Shown in pieces: positions 1-11,171 of a DNA stretch of 64,000 nucleotides. The notes below the pieces were generated by a model. That model made no database searches, had not been told where the DNA came from, and worked only from the letters and a program-made list of their open reading frames with translations. The stretch comes from Teratosphaeria epicoccoides (Eukaryota; Ascomycota; Dothideomycetes; Mycosphaerellales; Teratosphaeriaceae): positions 1 to 64,000 of the forward strand of contig JADDMT010000025.1 of assembly GCA_021401465.1 (NCBI GenBank). The letters run 5' to 3'. How positions within the stretch are numbered: the first letter of the stretch is position 1; each line of letters begins with the position of its first letter. A program made the translations under genes and the position numbers.

Positions 1-240
1 GACGCATCTCCTTCGCATGCGCCTCTAGCATCTTCTGCGAAGCTTCGGCTAGGACTACCTTCGCACGATCGAGATCGGCAATTAGTCTTTTCCGCCGATC
101 GCCTAACTTCTTCCATTCGACCTCTGTCACCTTCGCGTCGCAACTCCGACAGTTGCTAAAGTGACATTGCGAACATTTCCCCGAGGAAATGTGTACCCGA
201 CAGACGAGCTTTAGCTCTTAACACCGAGTACAGGACTTCA
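1..240 (-). pseudogene. Relic of a repeat-encoded Cys-rich/coiled-coil protein
   Basis: Read on the minus strand, this stretch encodes a cysteine-rich segment (CTRC, then CRV, then CSQCHFSNCRSC) followed by a Lys/Glu/Arg-rich helical stretch of about 45 residues that runs off the window edge. One in-frame TAA lies just after the CTRC motif. The layout of a zinc-knuckle-like Cys cluster followed by a coiled coil resembles a class of repetitive fungal ORFs, but I cannot name the element. The gene is truncated by the window boundary, so neither its start nor its full length can be judged. Confidence 0.4.
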
Positions 241-556
241 TGCTGTCCTAGCCCTGACGATGGATTCGATTCGCGCGGCGTTTGCGTTTCTACGTTGAAG
301 GGGCGTCAGTGTCTAGAATGACACAAGGCAGTGATGTGGAAAGAGAAGACATCATAGTTTGAAAGAAGAAACAAGAGAAACCCCGCACTAATGAGGTAGC
401 TTAGGGACGAGCTAGACTAAGAGGGGGATAGTGTCATGAGTGTTAGGAGTACTGTCCGGAGTACTATAGGATACAGGATCATGTAGGTCCTAAGTGCTAT
501 GAGTCATAGTACCGTCATAGGAGTACTATGAGTCATAGGCATAGTCATAGAAGAAA

Positions 557-684
557 GGATCTGTCATGTGAGGACAGATCCCCGGATCTATAGGGTTAGT
601 CTACAGATCCATGGGCTTGCAAGGAAGAAGGGATCTGTCACGTGATGACAGACCCTTAGATCTGTAGGGTTAGTCTACAGATCT
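557..684. repeat. Two 54-bp direct repeats with internal hairpins
   Basis: Copies at 557-610 and 631-684 begin GGATCTGTCAYGTG and end TAGTCTACAGATCY. Most differences between them are C/T or G/A changes. Each copy contains GGATCTGTC facing GACAGAYC, and the shared TCTACAGATC pairs with the GGATCTGTC core, so the region can fold into several hairpins. A third partial copy follows at about 696-722. A TATATAGGG string lies just downstream near 747. The setting could be the U3 part of a decayed LTR, but no TG...CA ends or primer-binding site could be established. Confidence 0.55.
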
Positions 685-1039
685 ACAGACACGGATCTGT
701 CGGGTCTGTCGACAGATCTAACAGAGCTGCTCTGTCGCTCTCTAGTATATAGGGATGGCTTTAGGACAGGCAGTTAGGAGCTTCGTGCTTAATCTCAATT
801 CAATCCTCTCTTGCTTAGAGGAGAGTCAGTTACAAGGTCAACTGCCATTGTCGATATTCTTCACAGCTCCCGAGTCTAACACCTAGTCACCTTCCTGCTA
901 TCGGCACCTACCCTTATGACAACAGGCTAGGGCCTATGCGACGCGACCCCTGACAAGGCCGGCTAAGGCTGGCTATAAAAGACTAGACAGCTAGCAGATA
1001 GTCCCTCTCTCCCTATTGTACTTGTTAAATACTACATGA

Positions 1040-1919
1040 ACCCCTGTGTATACGTCGTTTACCCGTGACATACTACTACTACACGCTACCTCCGGAGCAC
1101 TTATAGCGCTCTTCATCAGTATAGTGTAGCGGCGTAGCACCTGCAAATATAGCCTCCTAGAGCGCCTTAATATAGATTACACTGTCTATAACAGTGCGAC
1201 TAACGTCAACTATCTGCTCTATGATAGCATTAAGCTCTACACGCATTGTAGCAAACTGACTATTACTGTAGTCTACAAGACTAGCAACATGCTCTGCTAG
1301 TATAGCTAACTGCCCCTTAACTACACTAAACCTTGCTACAACAGACCGCATGTTACTATTATCATTAACATCATTAATGTCTCTAGTACCGCCAAGGATA
1401 CCCTCTATATTGCTAAGCCGCGCGTCGATGCGTATATCGAATGCGTCTAGTCGTAGTTTAATCGCAGTAAGCCTCGACTTAACTGCCCCTATTTTCTCCT
1501 TAATTGACAGCTTATACTAGCGATTAGCGCAACATCTAACGCGATTATTGCGCTTACAGAATGCGCAAGCTATATCATCACACTAGGACTAGACCCTACA
1601 CTTATAACTACGCTTAGTGTATTCGTTACATAGATTAATAGCTAGCTTGCCTTCGTCAGTCTCTATAATATAGCTAGCTATGTCGTACTTGCGTAGGAGG
1701 GCATCTTTCTCCTTGAGGCTAGTGTTGTAATCGTACTACTAGCTCTCTTCAGACTTATACTACTAATCAGCGGTATTCTTAGTCTCTAGATAGTGTAAAC
1801 TACTGCTACAAGTTAGTAACTACCTCTGTAAGTATACTATGAGTGTAGAAACAACTTACACTAGCGCTAGAGGTGGCAGCTCAGGTTCAGGTAAGCTAGT
1901 AGTAGATTCTTCAGCCATT
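1040..1919 (-). pseudogene. RIP-like decayed repeat ORF, TAG-riddled
   Basis: On the minus strand an ORF starts at 1919 (MAEESTTSLPEPELPP) and can be followed to about 1040, with one likely frame change near 1855. It shows acidic and Lys-rich helical segments, a Cys-rich piece (YKCRV...CAFCKRNN...CC) near 1550-1610 and a heptad-like segment at 1157-1480. Between about 1855 and 1060 every in-frame stop I read is TAG, often in pairs or triplets (near 1760, 1740, 1590, 1525, 1157 and 1090). Each is explained by CAG (Gln) becoming TAG through a CpA-to-TpA change, as RIP produces. TAA and TAG stops appear only beyond 1050. The 1157-1351 piece is the longest uninterrupted remnant. The element family was not recognised. 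Confidence 0.55.
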
Positions 1920-1989
1920 TTAGTACCTTGTTAGGAGCGATATTATAGTAATCTGAGGGTGTAACATAGTAAGTTGATGGCGGCAAGGA

Positions 1990-3100
1990 GGAATCACTTA
2001 TAACTGAGCTGACAATAGCATTGAATCATAATAACAATCGCTAGTGAAGTGGCATTTGGCAAATAACTAGCTCAATTCAAGCAAACACGTGATATCAAGA
2101 AACACATGCATGTGGAATTGGCACATTTGGACCGCCGTCGCTGCACAAGCTCGGATTTCGTGCCAACTGCACGTGGGCAGCTGGGCTAGACTGGACATAT
2201 GCCACACTTGATAACAACGTCCCCCTTCCTACATTTACGTCCGTACAGACGTGGACGGTATGATGCCCCATCGATACGTAATCGAAGTGTTCCCTACGAC
2301 GCCCTTGGCTACAGCCGCGACTGGAGCCTGGCCAACAGACCTATCTGCCTACTCTGCTCGCCATGCCAACAATGCAAACAATCGTGGCACGCCATTGAGG
2401 AGCGTGACTTCGTCGTTAGCTTAGGACCTCCTCACACAGGACATGTGAATGTGCCCTGTCCACATGCTTTTGCAAGCGCGAAATGCGGCTCCATTGCAGA
2501 TGGCGGACTGTCTCTTAGAGCAATATGCTTCTGAACGTCCGGGCTATTGGGTCGGTGCCTAGCTTGATCATCGATCCACGAGCAGGTAGAGCCGAGTACT
2601 AAGCATGGACTACCGGTTCTCGTTTACGCATGTGCTTGCATGTGATCGAGGAAGCCAAGAGATATTTCAAGAAAGAGGGCCACTCGTTCGTCGTGGCGGC
2701 ACGAAAGAAACTGCCGAATCCGGAATTGTAATGGTACTCGGCATTGTCACCAATGGTGACGAGTCATAACAGTAAGGGTTCCGCAATACGTGCCATGCTG
2801 GCCACACGCATGCCATGCGTGTGTCATATCTATCGCACTAGTCAGTGGCCAGTCTACAAGGCCTGATCACCTATTAGCTCACCTGTCGATCATCATGATC
2901 ATAAAGCGAGCAAACACGAGATGCGTTATGAGCCAGCCAAAGTCAAAATCCTTGCGCATACACGGGAGGCGTGATCGACATTCTATCTTGTGGGACGTTC
3001 GGACATTGTGCCTATCTCGGCAGATCGAAGGACATGTGTACCACGGCGTCGATTGATGGGACTCCGCTTCGAAGTTGACAAATGCTCACGGAGGTGCTGG
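1990..3100. other. Intergenic stretch, no supported gene
   Basis: Short open frames exist (for example 2199-2534 and 2790-3056), but none shows a domain, a signal peptide or a splice structure that extends it. They overlap one another in different frames. The stretch holds the upstream region of the secreted-protein gene that starts at 3281. Confidence 0.4.
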
Positions 3101-3110
3101 CAGGGGATCG

Positions 3111-3117
3111 TATATAA
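3111..3117 (+). promoter_or_regulatory. TATA box of the small secreted protein gene
   Basis: TATATAA lies 164-170 bases before the ATG at 3281, followed by a C/A-rich leader (CAACAATCCTCACAGCTCC). This spacing is usual for a fungal TATA promoter with a leader of about 100-140 bases. It is assigned by position and sequence only. Confidence 0.5.
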
Positions 3118-3280
3118 TGTGCCTTCTCATCCTGCCAGAGCAACAATCCTCACAGCTCCAGTCTCCTATTCACCAACCAGCAAGAACTCAACTCTGAACC
3201 CGCCTCCTCGCGATCAAGTCAGTGCCTTGAGCATCACCATCATAGGCCTCGGTCACTCATAGCTGCTGTCAGAAACCACC

Positions 3281-3733
3281 ATGCGCTTCTTCGCTACCAT
3301 CCCATTGGCCTTCGCTGTCCTCAGCTCCGCCTTCTCAGCTGCCCCGGCCAAGCGTGCGGCCACCCCAGCAGTCATCTCTGCTATCGAGAGCGAGCTCGAC
3401 AAGATCAGCGTCACCCTCAACGACGACATCACGAAGCTCGTCGACGCGCTTGGTCTGAGGTGAGTGAGCTCGAATGTGCCATTTCAACATTCTCGCTGAC
3501 TCAAACGTCACAGTGAGCTTGACAGCACCGTGGACGAGCTATTGGAGGACCTCGTGGGAGAGGTCGATTCTCTGGACGGTGCTGTTGACGACGCTGTCGA
3601 TGGCGTGCTCGAAAAGCTCGGACTGAGCGGCGTTGTCGCGACCATTGACGAGGTTGAGAGTGCTCTTGGTCTCTCCTCCACCGACACCGCGGGCACCCTG
3701 CTCGTCGAACTCGGAATCCTCCCCCAGGAGTAA
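3281..3733 (+). CDS. Small secreted cysteine-free helical protein
   Basis: Two exons, 3281-3459 and 3514-3733, are joined across a 54-base intron (GTGAGT...CACAG) to give 132 residues. Residues 1-20 are a clear signal peptide (MRFFATIPLAFAVLSSAFSA), followed by an AKR that could be a processing site. The mature part has no cysteine. It is a run of amphipathic acidic helices built on imperfect repeats of the type LDxxVDxLLxxLxGxVDxLD. The unspliced frame would stop at residue 60, and splicing doubles the protein in the same style, which supports the model. A TATA box lies at 3111. The composition recalls cell-surface or hydrophobic-surface-binding proteins, but no family could be named. It is likely extracellular. 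Confidence 0.75.
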
Positions 3734-4254
3734 CCTAAACTCCGACACTGATATGGTCTGTTATGAGGGCACCATTGTGTGGGGGAGCTTTGGCAGATTG
3801 TTTCTGTTATGTGTGTTGCACTTAATTCCTACAACAATTGATCGCTTACTAAGTATCCTGATTCTTAAAGCCTATACTGGCTGTAGCACGTAGTAATTCA
3901 TCCTGTTTGTCGGAAATAATGATTCTTCAACCATGCGCTTGGTATTTACCATGCACACTGTTCGCAGATTGAATAACCACAACCGTCGGCTGCCACAGGG
4001 CTGAATTCGGCACCCCTGCTCGTCACCAGAGTCGGTGAGATGTCACACGTTTTGCAACTACTGATGCTGACGAAGCAGGGCATTCTGATGCGTGTGAGCT
4101 TCACAGAATCGGGACATTGCTCCATGGATTGCATTTATATCCACCTGCGAGATTGTTCAAAAGTAGCGACTATACACATTATTCGGCTTGAGTGCAAGGA
4201 TTGCCAAGAGTGAGAGTCTGGACTTGTAATATGTTCATGCTCTCTGGATACCAT
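3734..4254. other. Intergenic, nothing recognised
   Basis: This AT-richer stretch separates the ends of the secreted-protein gene (plus strand) and the GNAT relic (minus strand). It presumably carries both 3' ends. Only short overlapping frames are present. Confidence 0.4.
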
Positions 4255-4980
4255 TTACATTGCCTCTGCTCGAGGCTCCCTCACCATCCAGAAACTCTTC
4301 GCAGCCTCCTCGTCGTATGGCTCAAGCCACCCAAACTGCTTCATATCAGCAGCCACGACCCTGACCTGCTTGAAGCCGAAGCGCTGGTACATTCTCAGTC
4401 CGGCAGGCGTTGACTCGAGCACAATGGGCACGCCCAGGTTGTCGGCTTGCTCGCAACCCCAAGATAACAGTTCCCTTCCAGCTCCGCGATGCTGAAAGGC
4501 TGGGTCAACAACAAGAACGTCGAGGACTGGCATGGTGGCAGATCATGAACACTGAAGGGACTGCAAGACGGAGAGCGTGCGGATATAAGCCTTGCCAGCC
4601 AAAGTTTCTCGCCTCCAAGTCTCCCATTTGTTCTTCAAAAATTGCGCGATTGCCCAATTGCCGCGCTCAGGATAAGTATGAGGGGGCTGCTCCTTAAAGT
4701 CTTGGGATTTGCTCTCGGCGGCCTTCTTTGCGTCGAGAGCGAATGTCCACGCAGAGCAGGCTACGATGGTGCCAGTATCCTCGTCGATGACCTTGAACAT
4801 GCGCGAATCACTGTTGTGGAAGGCATGAGTCTTTTGCTTTTCATAATATGTGTATAGGTCTGTTGTGTAGCCTCTCGGGTACAGTATGGGGATGCGCGGA
4901 TGAGTCCTGAATGCTTCCAATTCCACGCGGACAAAGGCTGGAATGTCGGCCTCTTTTAGAGGCGAAATCATCATCGTCAT
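4255..4980 (-). pseudogene. GNAT-family acetyltransferase with in-frame stop
   Basis: From the ATG at 4980 (MTMMISPLKEADIPAFVRVE) the frame reads as a fungal GNAT N-acetyltransferase. The N-terminal beta-alpha unit comes first, then the acetyl-CoA loop LVVDPAFQHRGAG (Q/RxxGxG/A type), then a C-terminal IVLESTPAGLRMYQRFGF strand-helix typical of the family. The two halves are in the same frame but separated by a TGA at 4543-4545 and about 19 extra codons between AYI and LDVL, where the family runs straight through. The extra segment looks like an intron, yet I see no GT donor in the roughly 100 bases upstream. The choices are a nonsense-broken gene, a non-canonical intron, or a shorter product starting at the internal ATG at 4533. 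Confidence 0.65.
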
Positions 4981-5402
4981 TGAAAGGTTACTGTCGTGTG
5001 AGTGTGCGGCTCGCCATGCCTGCGAGCCGCTACTTGTGGTGGATGCGCATGGCTGGAACACTGAATCATCCTGTCCATGTAGAAGATGTCACTTTCTCAA
5101 TGCATCACTGGCCCTCAATACGCTTCTGCTCTTCTTGCCTTCGCGTGGATACTTGGGTACCTGGGATGTTGATCTATTGCCTGACGAGCCGCGAAAGCCA
5201 CCTGGCTTTGCTCTCAGTCGAGGTAAGCATTGAAGTAGGCTAGTAAGCGGTGGTGGTAGTGGTACACTCCCAAAGCGAAAAAAGTATTTTGGCCATAAGT
5301 CTGACGTCAGGCCAATATATTTGGCTAGCCCGAATAACAAAAAATTGAATTGCGGATTAGCGAATCCGTAGATCGCAAACTCTTCCATGCCACACTACAA
5401 AG

Positions 5403-8400
5403 ATGTCTAAGAGGTCTCTAGAACTGGGAGAGGGCGAGAGACCGCCAAAGCGGCCAAAAGCAGACGGTGTGCGAGCACCAACCATCACTGTAGAGGAGAT
5501 ACACTATGCGCGCCAGCTGCAGCAACTTCTCACGTTCAGACAAGATGGAATACCACAGTTACGCAGCGGCATAGCCTCGTTTAAAGCATTTCTGGAGAGC
5601 ATATTGTATCACAAGGAAGAAGACAACAGAGCGAGACAACTGTCAATACTGCGCGAGTACTTGGACAAGGAGAAGCCGGAGGATGCGAAGGATACAGAGC
5701 GACCATTTCTTGGCCAGCTATGGCAGGCTTGGTCTTTCGCCAATCAGAATAACAATGACCATCTGGCATCGCAAGTGAGCGCAGTGCTAGCGCTGTTATT
5801 GCGCACACTGTCAGGTCAGCTCGACTTCCGAGAATATGGAGTACTGCTAGGCCGAACAGTGCTGCTGCATCAGCATCTGCGGCTAGTAAAGCGCTGTTTG
5901 GACGCACCGAAGCACAAGGATTTTATCATTTCGCCGTCGTTGAGGCTGTTGACTGAGGTCACCAGCTTTGACGGTGGTGTGTTGGCCCGAGAAGTGTACA
6001 GAAGACGAGAGCAGACTTTCGATATCAGCTCAGTCAGACGCAACCTTGGCCTCGTGAGACCAGAGTAAGTCCATTGATCTCATAATTTTCTTCATGCCTT
6101 CGCAAAACTTTATGCAGCATCCACCTACCCGCTCCCCGTTCGACCACCTGTGATTTGCGGAGCACGCCTTGCTACTCAAAATAGATATGGTACAGGAATG
6201 ATTCCGCAACGGAAGGTGTGTAGTGAAACCAGTCTGATGTCTGATGTTATTATTTGCTGACTTTACGACACAGAGTATCCGAGGAAGAGGCTCGTCGAAA
6301 GCCATCCGTGCGCACACTTACCGTACGATATGTTCTGGCGCACTTGAAGTACCTGCACGAAGGTGGCAAGACCGACCTGCTCAGAAGCAGACCACTCTGC
6401 GTTGCACTACTTCAATACCTCTTCGAAGATCCGAGTGACGTCGTGAACGATGTTTTGTCTGTCAGCGAGCAGAATGTGCTGAAAGATAGTGAGCTGCCTC
6501 GATCAGCAAAGTCAACCCTGCTGGTCCAACACAACCTTGAGAGGGTCACGGAGGTAGCCACTCGAGCGCGTGAAGAACACGCATCAGCAGACAGAGCCTT
6601 CGCGTGGCTCAAAACCGTGTGCACCACACAATCCTATGGCATATTCAGGCCCAGCGGCTGGTATCCGCCGGGAACCACTTCGGCAGACAATGAGCGCGCC
6701 GACGCTGCCAACACCATTGAACTCGGCCTGGACAGTCTTGAATTCTACGACCGCGTGGAGCGGCCTGATGTCAGAAACACCACGGTACTGGGCTGGCTGC
6801 AGACGCTACGACCTCATTCCGACCTTGGACAACGCGAGCTCGTTCTCACCTGCTTCAGGTCTGCACCAGAACTTGTAGCTGCATATTTCGCCGAGAAGAA
6901 TATGCAGTTGGAGCCCAAATTGTCGAATACCTGGATAGGTTATGCTTCATTCCTGTTTGAAGTCATCAGTCAGCCAACCCCGGCGTATCTCGGTCACCCA
7001 GAAGAGGGGCAGTATGCAAGCTTACCGCCACAGACGACCATTGTTCTGGAGAGCATGCTACCGAAGCCGCTCAACCAGAAGGTGCTCACCCGGTGCCTGA
7101 ATCAGAGCAGCAAGCTGATCAAATTCTTCGCTGCTCGCATTCTAGTGCTGGCTTTTCAGAAGGTACGCGATGTGCTTGCGGAAATGCGAAAAGCCATGAA
7201 TGCCTCTGTTTCCAACAGAGATCTATGGACTCAAGCTAGCGAGAGGCTTCTCACTCGTTTCTCCTCGCGCGCACCAGCCATGCGTCATGTGATCTCTGCA
7301 TTCCGCCAAACGCCTGACGACGAGGAGCATCTCCTGCAACGGGAGGCCATCGCCAGGCTTCTCAGCTTATACTACGAGATTACGCCAGTTCAAGCACTGC
7401 AAGAGCAATTTGATGTCTCTGGCGCGTTGGATGCTGCACTGGCTCGCAACACAGTTGAAGAGCAGCGCGAAGTAAACGGCTTGCACGCACTTGAGCTCGA
7501 GCACCTGCTTATAATAGCGCAAAAGAGCCCGGGCATGCGATGGTTCGGTAAGCAAGGCGCACTTCAGCACTCACTTATCACAAGTCTGCTGAAAGTGCAT
7601 GCCAGCCAATCTCGCAATGTTGGAAGTAGGACGTTGGTTCTACAGGTGCTTCAGGAGCACGAAATTGTCAAAGATGTGGCTGAGCTACAGGCTCTCATCG
7701 CCAGCCTCAAAAGCATGCCAAGCGAGCACCGCGAGATCTGGCTGTTCCTCGATGACTGTATAGCACGGGCGAGCAAGCAGCCAGTCAAGTATGTGGATCA
7801 GCTCGAAAGGATCGCACCTGATTCGAGCAAGTCAGCAGGCAATGTGTTAGCAATTCTGCCAGGCACAATATCAGCGGTGGTGGTCGAGCAAGGTTCATTT
7901 GCCATCACGCAGGAGCACGTTCTCAATTGGGTGAGTGGCTTTCTGCAGGCACTTTACTTTGTCCACTATCGCGGTGTCGACGATTGGGAGGAGTGTCGGC
8001 GCAAGCAGACAGTCAACCGCTTGAGAATCGCCTTCAACAAGCAGCACCCTGGTACGCTTTCCGCTGAGTTTCAGCCCCCCCCAAAAGTCGTGGCGCTGCT
8101 ACAAGCCGACAGCATATCAGAGTCTAGTCTTGCACAGTCAGCAGAGCCTCTGAAAGTCGACAGTCAACCACTGATTCCCTTCGCCACGCCGCCGCTGGAA
8201 TCAGACAACCATCCGGAGCTCTTCCGCTGGGCACAAGAGGACATCGGCATTGCCATTGAAGATGGTGACGTCGATGCTTTGATCATCTGCCTTTCCTCAG
8301 AGCACCCCGATATCCGCCGTCAATGTCACGCTCAGCTTCGAATCTTGGCAGCAAAGCTTCGGAATTCAGCTCTTGACGAAAAGGAGCAGTTTACCGTCCT

Positions 8401-8989
8401 TGTCGGTGCGCTCATCGAAACATATGAGCAGCAATGCATCCGTGAAGACAAAGCTTTGCCATACCTTGCTAGCACGTTTGCCGTGCATGCTCTGCATGTC
8501 CTGCAAGAGCCTACACATTGCATGTATCCCAAGCTCAATCGGTTTTTGATCAAGAGTCCAGAGTGGCGGATTTCTCGCCTGCCGTCTTATTGGCTGAGCA
8601 CAACCACACTGTCGCAGCCGGCAGAAGAAGATGCCTTTTGGAAAGAGGTGCACTGGGTGCTCACCTGGCTCGTTGACGGGCTCCGTATTCCTGCAGACTT
8701 GGACATCTTAAGGAATACTGGCGTCTTTGAGAAGGTCATGGCGTTGTACGTTTCGCCAGCGGCAAGTGTCAAGCTAATCAAAGAGCAGGTGCTGGAGATG
8801 GTTTTCAGAGCCACGTGTGTGACAGGAGGCAGTGACGTGCTGGTCACGAGGGGTGGAGTGCTTGCTTGGCTGGACATGGTCAGCAGTGGAGGCGCAGATC
8901 TGGCTGAGTGCATGAGGCAAAGAGTACTGGAGACTGTCGAGCAGGAGAGACTGGCGGCTTGGGCCGGTGTGGATATCAAAGGGTCATGA
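5403..8989 (+). CDS. URB1: Urb1/Npa1-like nucleolar pre-ribosome protein
   Basis: Two exons, 5403-6064 and 6274-8989, flank a 209-base intron (GTAAGT...ACACAG) and give 1125 residues. The start MSKRSLELGEGERPPKRPKA carries a basic nuclear/nucleolar signal. Residues about 60-420 match the Npa1 N-terminal helical repeat domain, including the segment EEARRKPSVRTLTVRYVLAH right after the splice site. Residues about 690-1100 match the C-terminal NopRA1-type helical domain. Urb1/Npa1 acts in early 60S pre-ribosome assembly in the nucleolus. The length is close to filamentous-fungal homologues and shorter than the yeast protein. The intron is long for this locus; reading it as two introns with a middle exon hits a stop, so one intron is preferred. 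Confidence 0.85.
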
Positions 8990-9460
8990 TATGGGTGTTT
9001 GCTCAGTGGCGTAGGCGAAGTGTGCTCCTCAGAGGTTGGCAAGCTCAAGTCTCACCTTCCGCTTCGCTCCTTCTTCCGGACGTTAGGACATGACAATATG
9101 CCGACAGGAGGTCTTGAACTGCAATCTCCCTGTCGTTCGATCACATAATGCTTCGACCCTTCCTATCAACCGTTTGACTGATTGAACTTTTATGAAATCA
9201 TTGAGGGCGACCGCTTTCCCCCTCCAGAAGCCGAGAAGGCGCCCTCCCAACGGTATTGATATCATTCGCCGGGTGGGCTGTGAGTAAGCCCGTGTCTCAG
9301 GCTCCACATAGGTTCTGGAAATCGCACCGATCTCATATTCACCTCTTCCGAGGTCAGGACAGCCCTGTCTACCGTACTCGTACCGTGATACAACCAAGAG
9401 GTCTTGGCGTAGAGGACCTGTAGCCGCGGTGTTCCGTCCACTCCGTGCAATGGATGACGG
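8990..9460. other. Intergenic, nothing recognised
   Basis: This is the 3' flank of the Urb1-like gene and upstream region of the cysteine-rich gene. The minus-strand frames at 9083-9397 and 9262-9531 show no domain or splice support. Confidence 0.4.
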
Positions 9461-9466
9461 GAGTAG

Positions 9467-9473
9467 TATAAAA
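9467..9473 (+). promoter_or_regulatory. TATA box of the Cys-rich secreted protein gene
   Basis: TATAAAA is placed 131-137 bases before the ATG at 9604. It supports transcription of the short spliced gene downstream. The assignment rests on sequence and spacing only. Confidence 0.5.
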
Positions 9474-9603
9474 CATTCAAATCACTCTTGCGGGCTTCAT
9501 TTTGAACGTAGCGACGTGCCGGCCGAATCACACCAAAGCAGTGCGCCGTCGTTCTGTTCAGAAAGCTCTAGCACGCAAACCATACACCGCAATCATCTCC
9601 GAG

Positions 9604-9970
9604 ATGCATTTCACGCAATGTCTTCTCTTAGCTTCGCTCGTTGCGAGTATCACAGCGCAGTGTTCGAAGAGCGACCCTGATTACCGCGTAAGACAACTTA
9701 TTCCCACCTTCCTAGGCAGGACCACGTGGACCACTGACGGCTTGGAATCATAGGCTTGTTCTAGCGATCTGGCGAATATCGTGAGTCTCTATTCCGCAAT
9801 ACAGAGAAGACATGGGGTTGACTGATGCCGGGTGGTTCTAGATCCGATGCAATGGTCACAAGGGCGTGGAAGTTCTCGAGGACTGTAAAGCAAGGGGTTG
9901 CAAATGTGGGCGCAACAATCTCGGAGTAGTATGTAAGTCGGGCAACAGTATCTGTACTGTAGGAGGTTGA
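9604..9970 (+). CDS. Cysteine-rich small secreted protein (effector-like)
   Basis: Three exons, 9604-9687, 9754-9780 and 9842-9970, all meet in phase 0 and give 79 residues. Intron 1 (66 bases) is GTAAGA...CATAG with CTGAC near its end. Intron 2 (61 bases) is GTGAGT...TCTAG with TTGACTGAT. Residues 1-18 form a signal peptide (MHFTQCLLLASLVASITA). The 61-residue mature chain has eight cysteines, an even number suited to four disulfides, arranged Cx9-14 spacings and then a tight GCKC pair and two C-terminal cysteines. Without splicing no frame longer than 83 residues covers it, and that one lacks the cysteine array. A TATA box lies upstream. It looks like an apoplastic effector or antimicrobial-type protein; the function is unknown. 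Confidence 0.75.
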
Positions 9971-11171
9971 TTGTGAGAGGGGCCGTTGGGCGGGTCCCTG
10001 GTCACTCGGAGCGATTTGGGCATGTGCTTGCAGAATGCCGAATGCTGCTTAGCTCTGGTGTGCTTCCGGTAGAATGGTGCGCCGAAGTCGACGCACTCGC
10101 GGTTCTTCTTATGAATATCTCTCGATTCATGTCACGGCATGCTGCAGACGTTGTGAGGGAGCCAGTGTCGACTGATCAGGGACTACGGAATGGTGCGTTA
10201 AGCAGAACTTCTGTAGCGCTTAGTGAAATGCTCAGGTTTGAGCTGCTATCGCAAGATACCGCCTTGATCTGGTCCTCTGCTTCTTGCTGATCTCAGCGGC
10301 TATGTCGCGAAGACCAACATTGACCAACCACACCAGTCGGGTGGCGGTCTCACGTGCTCCAGATGTGTGGAGGAGGTGAGAGCAAGTATGATGGAAACTG
10401 ATCGTCCGCACTATACAGGCAGGTCCGCATCTGTTACACCTGCTCTTCTGCGTCTGACTTTCGCACCAAGCCAAAGAAGCGCCTTGCTGTGAAATGCTCG
10501 CTGATCAAAGTTGCGACAAACACCCATCTTGGCATCGAGTACATCGCGCCGGGATCCTCCAAAGCCATATTGCAGCTTCAGCAGTCGTATTTGACCATAC
10601 CTGGGCAACTTTTCCACACCCATTTGAGCCGCCAGGCATGTCCTGATCTGCTTCCTACAGCAACGAACTCAGTGCGCGGCTTTGCGCCGGAAAATAGTGT
10701 GAGAAATGATCCATGTAAGGATGCCTTAATGAGGCAGGCGCCAATGCTATGACATCTTCGGGGTCTGTGCAGACGGCGCACACCACATGCGCTTTCACGA
10801 CTCCGGACCGAGCAAGGACGAAGCATTTGATCATAGCTGCCAGTTCCAACGTGTCTCCCGATCATTCCGAGTCCTACACCTGCAAGACTGACACCGCATG
10901 GTGCCAGATATCCTAAATCGAAGGAAACCGGCGGCAATATCGCATACTGACACATCTGCTATCGCTACGCCTACGACAAGCGCAAGACTGAATCTTGCTA
11001 CCTCCTACCCGCTTCACATTGCAGGCAGCACCAAGAACATTGAAGTGTGTTCGCGTGGTTGCGTGCGCGCTACAAACGTCTGGCCCATGAGAGAACCATC
11101 AGACTGCGAGCAGACCGAGCTATATTGGTAGCCGCAATCCACCAGACGCCTGAGGGGCTAGCCGAGCCTTG
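9971..11171 (+). other. Possible small spliced gene(s), unresolved
   Basis: No intact gene can be assigned. A possible model begins at an ATG near 10304, uses a 43-base intron (GTGAGAGC...TATACAG, about 10377-10419) and reads to 10752. It would give about 130 residues with a CYTCSS motif and scattered cysteines. Another frame at about 10743-10880 reads CYDIFGVCADGAHHM and is followed by an intron-like GTGTCT...CTGAC...GCCAG. The pieces cannot be joined convincingly, so this may be a decayed secreted-protein gene. Confidence 0.2.

Noticed and set aside
1040..1919. Alternative genetic code with TAG read as Gln
   Set aside because: The relic is the only place with TAG runs. Well-supported genes elsewhere in the window use TAG as a normal stop (for example after NMMY-type ending at 59827).
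6065..6273. Two introns with a middle exon in the Urb1 gene
   Set aside because: The putative middle exon reads into a TGA in the required frame, so a single 209-base intron is preferred.
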